DNA of 64,000 nucleotides, from the NCBI GenBank assembly GCA_936450465.1, contig OW388305.1:36899187-36963186 (forward strand). Direction: 5' to 3'. This document shows positions 47,755 to 59,900 of the stretch, in pieces; within the stretch, counting starts at the first letter, position 1; each line of letters begins with the position of its first letter. Below the pieces are notes generated by a model that was given only the letters and a program-made list of their open reading frames with translations, had not been told where the DNA came from and made no database searches. The position numbers and the translations under genes are program-made. The DNA is from Gibbula magus (taxonomy: Eukaryota > Mollusca > Gastropoda > Trochida > Trochidae).

Positions 47755-47845
47755 TGTGCATACGACATACATACACACATGCATACATACACATGTACAT
47801 ACATACACATATACATACATACATACATTCATATATACATACAAC
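47755..47845. repeat. (CATA)n microsatellite
   Basis: Imperfect CATACATA/CACA run of about 90 bp. Confidence 0.85.
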
Positions 47846-50800
47846 TTAAACATGGATCGTATACCGTTGTATCTCGAATGACATGTACGTGTGAATAAGG
47901 CCTTTGACCTTTTTACAGAGTAAATGGTACGTCCTATAAGGTACGTCTTGTCCTATGCCTGTGTAACAAACAATAACCTAGTCTAGATAAACTGAGTACA
48001 TGACAATTCTCATAAATATTATCATTAAGATGAGGGTAGTAGTTATAAACATTCCTTGACTCAATTTTAGTCTTCACTTAGGATAGCAATTATCCAATTC
48101 ACCCAAAAACTTTAACCCCAGGGTATTTCACATGCTTCTCCCAATATATAATGTGTCAGTGCTTTCTGCGTGTTAATACCATGCCCGTCTACGCTAATGT
48201 GTGCATTGTCAACATTGATACACTTAAAATCCCCATAATCACTTTGCTGTACAAGTGGGGTCAACGATCAGCCATATACGTGACGTGTTTTACTATAATT
48301 ATCAAATTGCAACAATTAGTCTCATCAGTTCTAAAAGCATCCAATGACTGAGTGAAACAATTTCTTACGATGCAAAGTTCTCGATGACACATACTACGAT
48401 AATCACGTTATCAATCCTATAAGTAATTACTGATGCTTCTCCCATTATGGGAAGCGGATACAATTGTTGGTTTCAGTGACGGATGCTTACAGCGATCATA
48501 TACAGTAATTTCCAGTTGTCACGATACAACTGTTTTCTCTCAAAGAACGATAAGGAATGAATTACCTGGTGCATGACTTTACGCTTAATGCATACTTAAA
48601 AGACTTGAGTACTGAATTTTGTCTTTATAGTGCATTTTAAAAATAGTTTTCATCAAGATATCAAACCAATTATTGTCAGGTCATGGATGATATTTAACAT
48701 ATACTAATGTGAATCGAGTGCTGGTTTTTTTCTTAAACTGAACCTAATGACTTTGAGGTGGACTTTTTTATCATTAAATAAAAACAATTGAACATGGTAT
48801 CGAACTATATGTTTTGAAGACAAGATGACTAAACAATGCACTTACAAATGAATTAAATCAAAACATTATGCAATAAAGACATCAGGTATTTACAATGTAC
48901 CCTGAACATGGGACAGAACCATGAACAAATATCTACGAATTGATAACAAGAAAGTCGCGTGTATATATTCATATAAGGATAGTGTATGACACATGAATCT
49001 ATAGACAATAAGGTTGTCTTTCTTCCTACACAGATGGATTTGTCACTGGGCAAATACATGATAATGAAGTTAATGTATATATCAAATATACTGGACAAAA
49101 TAGTTGGGTATATGAACAGTGAACATTTGGAAATTGTAATTATGATATATTTTTATTTATTGACATACTGATAAAAAAAGATAATGATAAAATACCAGTA
49201 TCCCTAACTTATTTTGTCCTGTACAGTAGTACGTATAATTATTGCAAATACTGCTATATGCAAGATTTCTTACACACTTAACAAAAGTGTAAATAGAATA
49301 AAGCGTGCTTCCTGCTGGTGCAGTCAAGGACACCAACTTTCACTGATTTTTTTAAAACTACAGTAATATGTATGTACGTAAATACGCTTCAAGTAATTGC
49401 CTCGAAATTTGCTGTCAATCAATAATATAATAACATGATTGTACGAACTTATATAAAATTGCTCTTATTATCCGACTTTCTAGGTATTATGAATTAATCT
49501 ATAATATCGCGTAGGAAATGATATCTCTTCTTTCACTATTCTTTACTTCCACCTAGTCGCCATGGCTCCACCAAGAAACATTTATTGAAAAAATATTTTC
49601 TTCAAAGAACGTAAATTACAAAGTTGAATGTAAACATGTCATATTTCAGAAGGCCTGTGCCCTTCATGACGAGTTTTCTCAAGAGCAAGGTACAAATTGG
49701 CTTGCAACAACACGCTTATAACGCTTCCAGTACTCTACAGGGAACTGGTCGCCTTTTAATGAGCATCTCGCCTTGCCTTGGGACTCGATCGAGCCATTAA
49801 TCTGCAGTAAAGTCGGGGTGAAACAGCCAGCCTCACGGTTTTAAAGCTCTTAGATCTCGAAATATTGAAACTAACTTCGGTTACTGCAGTTACACTGTTT
49901 TAACCACTCTGAGTATTAAAGTGAATGCTTGTTATCATGTATCATATCTTAAGTAACTAAATTTATTTTCTACATTCTTTTACGTTGTATTGAAACGCCA
50001 TGGACTTGAATATTGAACATTTCAACGAAACTGCAATTAAAGTCTTGTTGCTTGATGATTTTGTTATTTTTTCTTTTCGAACCAAAAAATATTGATGTCT
50101 ACATCAGTGTATACTTGATTCACGCTTGATCATCTTCTTAGTAACTAAAATGCGACTTTAATTAAGACAGGAATATTTCAATAAAGCAGGATTATTCCAT
50201 AAAGAACCTGAATATGTGCACTCATGTTTTGTCAATACATATTACTTTGATTAAGTTTCGCGGTTTTTATCTGTTATTTCAACTTGGTTTCGGTAAGATT
50301 ACTAAACCGGTTAGTTGCAATTAACGACTTGACACGAAGGTGAAAGTCAAGCGCCATACATTATTAAGTGGCGTTTGGTTGATCGTGCGTGATGTCGTAG
50401 TAATAGGGCTGATTATGAGTTCAATAAATCGATCATGGATGCATGGATTGAATTTGTTGAAGCATATTGTAATAACTAGTTCATGAAGATAGCAAATATG
50501 TAAAATAACAAGATCTTGAACTACTCCGACGAATACCCTCCCTGACAGAAGACCTGAAAACCACCAAGTCAGTCAATCAGCCAGGATTACATCATTTAAA
50601 GCATGTTGAGGGTAGGAGTGTGATATACATTGATATTGAATATTATACGCGATATGCTTCTTGTTGATTTTGTACGTACAAATATTGTCCACCCGTCAAC
50701 TAAATACGCACTTGTTTGCAATAACCAGTTGAACAAAATCACATGCACTTTGGTTAATACATAGTAAAGCAGAAAAGCGCTGACGATCAAATAAATGGAA

Positions 50801-51680
50801 CTTAATTACTTCACTATGAACGATCCCAGGTATGAAAACTCATGTTTAGTTCATGACTTGTATATACAAGGAATCCAGGCACGGTTTGGTCCGGCCTCCG
50901 AAACTGTTTATTCGAGTCATGTATTCAGCCAGAGAGACAGCAGTCGTCCTTCATGTTATTATGGAGAGGCATTACAATAGTGTGTTTACCTCCACGTACA
51001 ACTCTATGTGCATGTCTGAGAGCTCCTGGCTATCACGTTACCCTCTCCTCATTATGGAGATTACTTTATCTGAGCAGACCATCAATGAATCCATTGGAAC
51101 AAAGGTCTAACAGCATTACCTCGTGAAATACGAGATGGGTGTTCCGCCCACGAGGACTATATGATAGTATATGCAAATGCAGATGTATTTCATGACACTT
51201 ATCGACAATATTGTTTACCAATTACTGATTGATTAATATGCCCTTGCACATCCTTGAGGTTTAGAGCTGGATGCGTTATACAGTTGTGTGTGGTTTCAAT
51301 AGATTTCATGAGTATGTGAATGACTGAGTTATTGTTTAACGCCGCTTCGACAGTTTCCCGGCCATTAGCGGCGAGATTTCAAAGATAAACAAACTTCACT
51401 TATTACAAACAGTATTTATTTATGAATATTGAACCCGTCCTGGAATCGTTCAATGCATATTGTACTTGTAGTTCGTTTTATATTATCCGATAGCATGCGA
51501 TCACTGACGCTTTAGTTTAACCAATGTCTCTCGAAAGTGTCTTCTTTGGACCACATAGCAAAGCACGCAAACGATTGATCGTATCAAGTACGTTAACACG
51601 TTCACAAAGCAAGGTAATACAGTGTGACAGTGTGTCAAATCATGGAGAAAGAGAGGCAACATGTCGTGAAGCAACGTTAT
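47846..51680. other. Non-coding stretch
   Basis: No frame above about 85 codons has protein-like features. A short SINE-tail-like piece (GACTGAGTTATTGTTTAACG, CCGC) is seen near 51,322. Nothing else is recognised. Confidence 0.5.
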
Positions 51681-51685
51681 CTCAC

Positions 51686-52066
51686 CTTACAACCGCCATC
51701 GTGCTTGACATTTCCAGCTTAACACCCCTCATCTTATTCCTCAACGCCACAAAAAAAACCCACTCGCTCTGTAGCTCATCAGGTTTAAACTCATGCATTA
51801 TATTATTCTGAACATTTCTAAGAAGAAATGCACAGGTTAACACATCTAGGAATAAAGTACATTGGTCAAGGCGTCTGTACACACTTATTTCAGCTTTCTG
51901 GAGTGTCTTGTTCTTGAGATGTAAACGAAAATATGTGTCAACGGTGAAGCCTCTTTGGTCCTTTTTTGGGACCACCGAGTAAATATACAATGTATAGTCC
52001 AAATCCCCCGACATATACACATGATTTAAGTTTTCTATTGCAATCACTTTCTGTGAAGAGTCACCA
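51686..52066 (-). CDS. Candidate internal exon of an unrecognised protein
   Basis: A minus-strand frame is open for 165 codons (51,682-52,179) in otherwise stop-rich DNA. It has a balanced composition (QRGFTVDTYFRLHL, VYRRLDQCTLFLDVLTCAFL, HEFKPDELQSEWVFF). Its end coincides with a good 5' splice site (GTAAG|GTGAGA, exon end at 51,686), and an AG acceptor (AAATTGCAG|ATTTGG) lies near 52,067. The alternating hydrophobic pattern would fit a beta-rich fold. I recognise no domain. The pyrimidine tract before the acceptor is poor, and the frame could extend upstream. It may be a chance frame. Confidence 0.3.
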
Positions 52067-52701
52067 AATCTGCAATTTATAATTACCATTGACGAAGAAT
52101 TCTTCAACCAAAATCTGAAGATGAAAATAGATTTGTTGCTTGTGGTCCCTGTGGCCTTTATAAGGAAGCACAGGGTCAACCCATCTACAATTCATAATCC
52201 AAATTGGCTGAAGAGTATGTACACAAGATGTCACCTGGATAGGCCTTTTCGTCCTGGAGTTGATAAACACGATTCGGTTATCCAGAAGCCGTGGTTATTG
52301 ATAAGAAGAAAACGCGAATGAAGCGAGATGACTGTATAGTAAACATGACTTCTTGATAAGGTCAAATTACAAGTATATTCCATCATAGATTAGCATATCG
52401 AGTGTTGTGTTTAAAAAATGAAATACACATTTTCTTCAAGATTCAACATTCGTAAGCAGACTAAATATGATTTAACTCGGATTTTTTTATATATTTCATA
52501 TGTCATCAACAGCCTCCGCGATATAATTGATTGGCAAACTTTTCCTGCCGTTGCAAACATTATGCACTCAATAAGGTCTGGTTGCAATGCAACCCCTGCT
52601 ACGGGTCACCAGTAAAATCAGTAGGTCGAAGTTTCCATTACAATACATAACCACAATGTTAGTGTGGACTCTCTACTTTAAAAAATCAAAGTCGCTGTGC
52701 T

Positions 52702-53062
52702 TTAAAGGGGCAGTAGCACGTTTTTTCGCTCAAATAAGTTGATGAAATGTATTTGAAAAATAATTTCACCAATAGTAAAACATCCTTCTCTCTTCGGAAA
52801 ATGAAGTTTAAAATGAGTGTACATGCTTTGGTTAAGCCATGGGAAACGTTTTTGTAATACAAAATAATAAATTGTGTTCACAATAAAATGGCCGCCATGC
52901 ATTTTTTCTTTATACGCAACATAGTTTTTACAACTACAGACAATTGGTTTGTGAAATAAGATGTTTTACCCTCTAAAGTTAGTTTAAATGACATAAAGTA
53001 TCATTATAAATGGTAAATTTGAAAAAATAAATTTTGCAAAAAACGTGCTACAGCGCCTTTAA
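52702..53062. mobile_element. Intact-looking 361-bp TTAAAGG MITE
   Basis: TTAAAGGGGCAGTAGCACGT, then TTTTT at the left and AAACGTGCTACAGCGCCTTTAA at the right: terminal inverted repeats of about 20 bp bounded by TTAA. It is the best-preserved family member in the window together with 56,569-56,933, with which it shares most of its interior (ACATCCTTCTCTCTTCGGAA, GAGTGTACAT, AAGCCATGGGAA). No coding frame is present. Confidence 0.85.
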
Positions 53063-54000
53063 GTGAAATACTCATGACACACTACCGTTTAACTTGGTAT
53101 TTGTTCACACGGTTAAGACTATTACCATTTCAACAACATCGATATTTATTTTACAGAATAATGATTATGCTTTCAAACTGTTTAGTAGAGATTTATTCCT
53201 TGACAAACGAAACCCTCAATATATGCTTATACTTTCATTGTACATATAATTGCGTTGATGGGTGGATTGTTTACACAGAATAGCATCAGAAATGATTATT
53301 TCATGTAAACATTGAATGTGCGTGACATGTTAGAAACTGCTTAAACTAAACGAACCAAGCTAAGTGAAGATTGTATTTAAGCCTGCTGTATGTACGCAAT
53401 GCTTACGTTTGTCCATTAAGTGTAGGGACATTCACTACAATGGAGTGATTCAGGACAGAAGAGAAGAGAAACGAAAACGCTTTGTTGAGTTTATTGGTAG
53501 AGACAGGTCAATTTACCTTGCTATCGACGCGCATATTTGGATAAGCAGTTTAAATGAGAAAGGCTATTTTGATGTGGCATTGTACGATCTTATTGAACTA
53601 TATCCTGCTCCAAAATTCTAAGAATCATCTTCCATTTGGTCAGCTCCGTTCAAGAAGGATAACTATTCGATTGTGAAGAGAAAATTCCAATCATCGCCAA
53701 CAACGAATTGATGAGATAATGAGAAAACTGTCAATAACGATGAATTTAACGACAGCAAAGCGTGTCGGATGGCACAGTAAACTCTCCATAGAATAGAGCG
53801 CAGCAGGAAACACGTCAATGTTTACCCACGTCTACTCAAGATGCTATTGCTGTACATTTGTTTGTCTTCTCTTTGGTTATATGCCCACGGATATGTTGTT
53901 TAAATATACATATCACACATCACTCCACAGCACGTGTAGTACCAAGAAATGTCATTGATTGGCACACGAGTTTGATGTTTGTCTATAATTCAACACATTA
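53063..54000. other. Non-coding stretch
   Basis: Contains an 85-codon frame (53,364-53,621) without an ATG start, domain or splice-site support. I see no gene here. Confidence 0.45.
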
Positions 54001-55095
54001 CACCTAGTGATATCGTATGATATCACTATATAAACGCAACACACTACAGCAAGTAGTATTTTATGATATCGCTATATATATGATACTCACTACAGCTAGT
54101 AGTATTTTATGATATCGCTATATAAATGCAATACACTACAGCTAGTAGTACTTTATGATATCGCTATATAAATGCAACACACTACAGCTAGTAGTACTTT
54201 TTGATATCGCTATATAATGCAACACACTACAGCAAGTAGTACTTTATGATATCGCTATATAAATGATACTCACTACAGCTAACAGTATTGTATGATATCG
54301 CTATAAAAATGATACTCACTACAGCTATTAATATTTTATGATATCGCTATATAAATGATACTCACTACAGCTATTAATATTTTATGATATCGCTATCTAA
54401 ATTATACTCACTACATCTAGTAGTATTTTATGATAACGCTATCTAAATTATACTCACTACATCTAGTAGTATTTTATGATAACGCTATATAAATGATACT
54501 CACTACAGCACTAGTAGTTTATGATATCGCTTTATAAATGCAACACACTACAGCTTGTAATATTTTTATTATATCGCTTTATGGATGCAATGCAAAGCAC
54601 GACATCTTTTGATATCTTATGATATCGCGATATAAATATTGCACACTACAGCTGGGTATATATCATGACGTCGCTACGTAAATGATACACACTGCAGCTT
54701 GTACTATCTTATGATATTGCTATATAAAACACGCTACAGCTGGTAATATTTTATTATTTCGCTATATAAATGCTACACGCTAAAATGTGATATTTATGAT
54801 ATCGCTATATAAATGCTACACACTACAGCTGGTACTATCTTATGATATCGCTTTATAAATGATACACACTACATGTTGTGATATTTATGACATCGCTATA
54901 TAAATGCTACACACTACAGCTAGTACTATCTTATTATATCGCTTTAAAGATGCAATGCAACACACTACATAGTGTGATATCTTATGATATCGCTATATTA
55001 ATGCATTGCAAACACACTATGTACAGCTTGTGACGTCTGTGATATCGCTATATAAATGCAACACACTATAGCTAGTGATCAAGTGATATCGTTAA
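54001..55095 (+). repeat. 46-bp satellite array with GATATC cores
   Basis: About 23 imperfect units of CACTACAGCTAGTAGTATTT, TATGATATCGCTATATAAAT and GCAACA. Unit length is about 46 bp, with indels and increasing divergence towards the right end. Each unit carries ATGATATCGCTATATAAAT, including the palindrome GATATC and a TATAAAT word. No coding frame is present. Confidence 0.9.
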
Positions 55096-55459
55096 AAATA
55101 CAATACAACTGTGTTATATAATCATAGAAAAGGTGACAGTACTATGCATCGCTGTAACATGAGTTTTTCTTTTTGTTTTTTAATGCGATTCAATCATTCC
55201 CAATACCGAGGACCGAGAAATGGTATAGTTTTTATATCTTGGCTCTCATGATATTCTCTTCTCATATAATGCTGCAAGTAACCATACATTTAAAACCAGA
55301 AATAAATGCACCAAGAATCATGAGAAATATTATTATCGATTTAATTTGAGAGTTACATAAATTTGCCTATAACCTACAATTATAGTCCTATATAAACACG
55401 TGTGATAATGAGTACTTCATATGCACCCATTCATATAAAATAGCGACGTTGGTTAACAG

Positions 55460-55774
55460 TGAGGTGAGGTGAGTTGGGGTTTAACGCCGCTTTCAAGAGT
55501 ATTTCACTAATATCACGGCTGCTAGTATTATGGCAGGGAGAAAGCCCGCAACGTCATGGTCGCTATGCATTGCGGTGAAACCTGTGAGCATCGGCAAGAG
55601 CTAGCGAACCATGGGTGGTACTACCTTGAAATTCAGAGTAGCATTCCACCCAAACCTGACTGTATGTAGAACAGTTCTCCACAGCAGACAAAGTTTCCGA
55701 GCCCCTGGCGGGATTCGAACTCAGGACCTCTTGATCCGAAGCTGAAAGCGCTAACCACTGCGTTATCCCGCCTC
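55460..55774 (-). mobile_element. Full-length tRNA-derived SINE
   Basis: About 315 bp. The minus-strand head is GGCGGGATAACGCAGTGGTT, AGCGC (A box) and GTCCTGAGTTCGAATCCCGC (B box). A body with ATGCATAGCGAC and GCGGGCTTTCTCCC and the tail GCGGCGTTAAACCCCAACTC, ACCTCACC follow. The A and B boxes are well placed as an internal RNA polymerase III promoter. Related copies lie at 45,176 and, as tails, at 12,089 and 29,648. The body and tail look like the tRNA-SINEs common in molluscs. Confidence 0.85.
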
Positions 55775-56568
55775 TGTATTTATTGAGTTCGGGCCCCGTT
55801 CAAAATAAAATGTTCATGTAAAATGTTTATTGTACATTCACTGTAAAAATATAAACCATTTTAATCTCATATGTAAAGATTGTCAATGCAGTACACTTCA
55901 TAAGCGGCAATTGATTCGAGAATACGTCAAGTTTTCTGATCATATGTAGGGGTGAATCACTGTGTATGACACTCTACAATAGGATGACGTCCAACGGCGT
56001 TTATAGCTAAATGTCATGGTTCTTACTGAAGCCTTATGATAGATAAGTTCGCTGTCAAATATAAGAGTTATTTAAATTTGAAAAGTTTAATCTTCCTGTC
56101 ACCCTGATATTAAGATCATGTTTTACTGATATGTGACTGACGACAAACGTTAAGCAATGAGATCGTGTTAACGAATTTCGAATGATTTTCACGGCAATGT
56201 CATTTCACAAGATTGAACATTAGTTGATACGTAACGCGGATATTATCATTATTTCTTACAGGGAAATAAAACCTTGTTAATTTAATGTGTCTGGCTCTCT
56301 ATGTGACATTTCTCTTAGCGGGAGGTATTGGGCGCAAGTGTGAATTACAGATTCAATTTCAAATGTGATTCAATGTCTGATTAGCTGGAATACAGAGATG
56401 TCTCCACAACGGTTTACATAACACTTAATGAAAACTCAGACACCGATAACGTTTCGAGCGTCCCTAAACTTCGTTCTATGACAGATACCAAGTAATTCTA
56501 GTTAGTTGCGTTTAAGTAAATGATAAGAATTAATGTTGCAAGGCAGACTTACAATAAATCTAGACATT

Positions 56569-56933
56569 TTAAAGGGACAGTAGCACGTTCTTTCTCTCTA
56601 ATAACTCGATGAAATGTTTTTGGAAAATATAATGTCTCCAATAATAAAACATCCTTCTCTCTTCGGAAAATCATGTTCAGAAATGAGTGTACATAGTTTT
56701 GTAAAGCCATGGGAATCGTTTTTGTTATTCGAAATAATAAAATGTGTTCACATTGAAATGGCCCTCAAGAAATATTTGCTTTATACGCAACTCCGTTATT
56801 ACCACAAAGGATAAGTGGTTTGTATAATAAGATGTTTAACGCATTAAAGTAAATATAAATGTCATAAACTATAATAATAAATGGAAAATTTGAAAACATA
56901 AAATTTTCAAAAAAAGTGCTACAGTCCCTTTAA
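56569..56933. mobile_element. Intact-looking 365-bp TTAAAGG MITE
   Basis: TTAAAGGGACAGTAGCACGT at the left and AAAGTGCTACAGTCCCTTTAA at the right, bounded by TTAA. The interior is close to that of 52,702-53,062. A 66-codon frame across it is not a gene. Confidence 0.85.
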
Positions 56934-59900
56934 CAATCTGTAGAAAGTCAAGGCAAGTATCAAACGGCATAACATAATCCCAGACGGAGCGCACTTTTGT
57001 TCTAGATTGATTACCATAAAAACTGGTGTGGAACTTATTCTTTCTGTTATTCCATTTTCTTTTTGATAATGAAATAAAGTTAAGTTATCATCTGTTATAT
57101 ATCGGAATTACAGAAATATAAAGACATACACATGAGCTATTCTTCAAGAACAGAATTGTGTTTCTAAACTTTATATTATCATCATAATTTCAAAAGATAC
57201 TACATGCTTTATACTACAAATGCTGAAGAGAACATATGCTATGATCCTAATAAGGCACAACCAAGGCAATTTATCTATTCATTCGAATACACCATACCTA
57301 AACCAACGTCAAAAGGAATTCATGAATACCATTGATAAAGCGACCCTTACTTCAAGGAGATAAGTCTTTGCTGCAAGATCCACAAGCTAAGGCCTTTCTC
57401 CCAAAGTCTGTAGACAAGGTCCTTGCAAGTTCCATAAGGGTAGGTTCCAAATGCTTAAGACAGATACTGGTTACTGCGCGTTCACATCGCATCTGATAGC
57501 AGCACCGGGAAGTCTAACTGAATTTCAATACGCCAGCAAGAAGTCAATAGGACGCCAATTAGATCACGACAACTTCCAAGAGCAGTGAGTGGCAAGATAT
57601 TTTGACGCCGTTCTTCGAGACGAAAGACCGCTGTGCCACGGAAACCTGATCAGTGTCCATTGAATGATTCCATTCGGGCCCCGTGTCTCATACGTGTAGC
57701 CAGACTTGAAATCAGATGTCTCCAAGCGTAATTAATTTTCCAATTGTTCCATGGATGTAATTTGAAGTATCGCTGATACCGCTGATATTGTAAATGCAGG
57801 TTTATCTTAAATGAAAATCGCCTCTGCGGTATTCTAACTTCAGAAGCGTGTTTTCATCGATTTCCTGTTTGGTCATTTTGATGGTGGTTATTGGGAAGGA
57901 GACAAACCTAACCTTACAATAGCCTTCTTGTTCTTAATTTGTAAGTGTACCATTTATCTTTTATGTGACTACAAAACTGACACAATTATGTCAAATTTAC
58001 AGTATAATCCTTCGATTAAAGGATGAGGTATAAACTGTTACTTAATCCACGATATTGTATTCAGTGAGAATGTAGACATGTTAACATGAGCATAGCCTAT
58101 CCTATGATATGCTATAGCGCCACACACTATCTTCTATTGTGTGTAAAATATGAGGACATTACGTGAACATGTTATTGCTATGATAAAACATGACTTGACA
58201 TCTCCGTTATGGGTATGAAGATAAGGTTTTATAGTTATATCTTTGATTTCCATATGTTATGTCAAACAAGATATAGTATACATGTTGTCCAGAAAAGTAG
58301 TTTGCCATATATCCTATTGGGAAAAGAATAAGTATTTCTCACATCAATTTTGTTAATTTAAGATGGAACCGTAAATATGTGACTGAAATGTTTTTAGAAT
58401 TAAAAAACAAAATCAATCTATTTCCAATATACACTGTACATGATACATGTGAAGCAGATAAAGCATGCGTAAATCTAATCGTTATTTATCATATACTAAG
58501 TTTATATGAAATGTATCAGATTGCTTTACACATCCTATATCAAATTTCTATTTATCGTATACATACTATATCACATTTCAAATTAACCCATGTATACGAT
58601 AATGAAATATATAGTATGTGCTATCTCAATAGATTGATAGCATAGATCTGGGGGACTTTGAAACTGTTTACCAATGTTTAACACCTCTGTACCTGTTGCT
58701 TTCAAACGTGTTTCAAGTTTTGAATTGATGAGAAAATGGAACATATACAAGAGTAATGATATTTTATTTAATAATCTTTATCTATACTGCAACTTTGATT
58801 CACAATTATTCTCTAATTAATTATTTAAGAAACAGCTCCGTGTAAATGTTCGTGCACAGTACCTAATTAGTCTCTCACTGTACATAATTTAGCTCACACA
58901 TCGAGAGAACCTATTTGGCAACACTTCGATAGACAATATGGGCTCGTTATCAATGTATGTTCATGACACATAAATATGCCTCACTGCTCAGTTACATAAG
59001 TGTTTAATATATATTGCCTTCCACAGGAGTAGTGTGTCATGAAACGAATGTGACATAACCATTATGTTAGTTTAACATGTATGTCGTTGTATAATAGTCG
59101 TATAAATGAAAACTATGACTATGAAGATGTGTTGATTAGGACTTAACTTGGATAGTCCTGAATAACCACTATTAAGAGGAGTTGGTGTAGAATAAAATAA
59201 ACAAAAGGCAATCTGCACATGTGGAAAACAATATACGTCTTACGACACCCACTCGAGTCGATCCATATGTTTATGGCTGGTCGACTAAACTCCGCGTTTC
59301 AGCACGTGATATATTACCTACCTTTATTAACAAGGGTACAATATAGGAAAATAGTATAAATACTACTTACTTGATGCGATATTTCCGTACAATGGAACAC
59401 GATACTATCTGCTCAGTACCAGAGAGCAAACTGTTGCCGAGAGAGCACAAAATCAATGACGACTCGCCCTTCCTCATTTGTATGGTTTACAATTGGCGTG
59501 TTGAACTCAAGGTGGGCTGACAACAGGCGAGAGACTAAAGTAGCGTAGCCAAGACAAGGTACTAATCTGTGCAAGATGATAGAGGCTGGTGTATTTCATG
59601 TAGGGATACACTGCTCCAATCCCACCACGCATACCACGCTCTTGTTCCGCCTCTGTCTCTTGACTGGTCTGTGGCGCTATAAGAGTCACTGGCGAGGTTG
59701 GCGCTGTTTGATTGGCACCCGAGAATCGCTCATCAGCGGATTCATTAAGGACTGTCCAACCACTGAGCTTTATGGGGCGACTTGTTTAAAAGATTCATCA
59801 TGTTTTGGAAGGAGTTTTCAAACCATGAACTCATGCTGAGCTCCGATCTTTACTTGGATCGTTAATAGAATGGAGTATCAGAAACCTGCTGCTTTCATTC

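Noticed and set aside
53364..53621. 85-codon plus-strand frame with a plausible-looking C-terminus
   Set aside because: It lacks an ATG and splice signals and resembles no family I know; chance length is possible in this composition.
57285..57700. GC-richer stretch with fragments such as AFLPKSVDKVLASSIRVG
   Set aside because: Broken by stops in every frame and no family match recognised, so it is not reported as a pseudogene.
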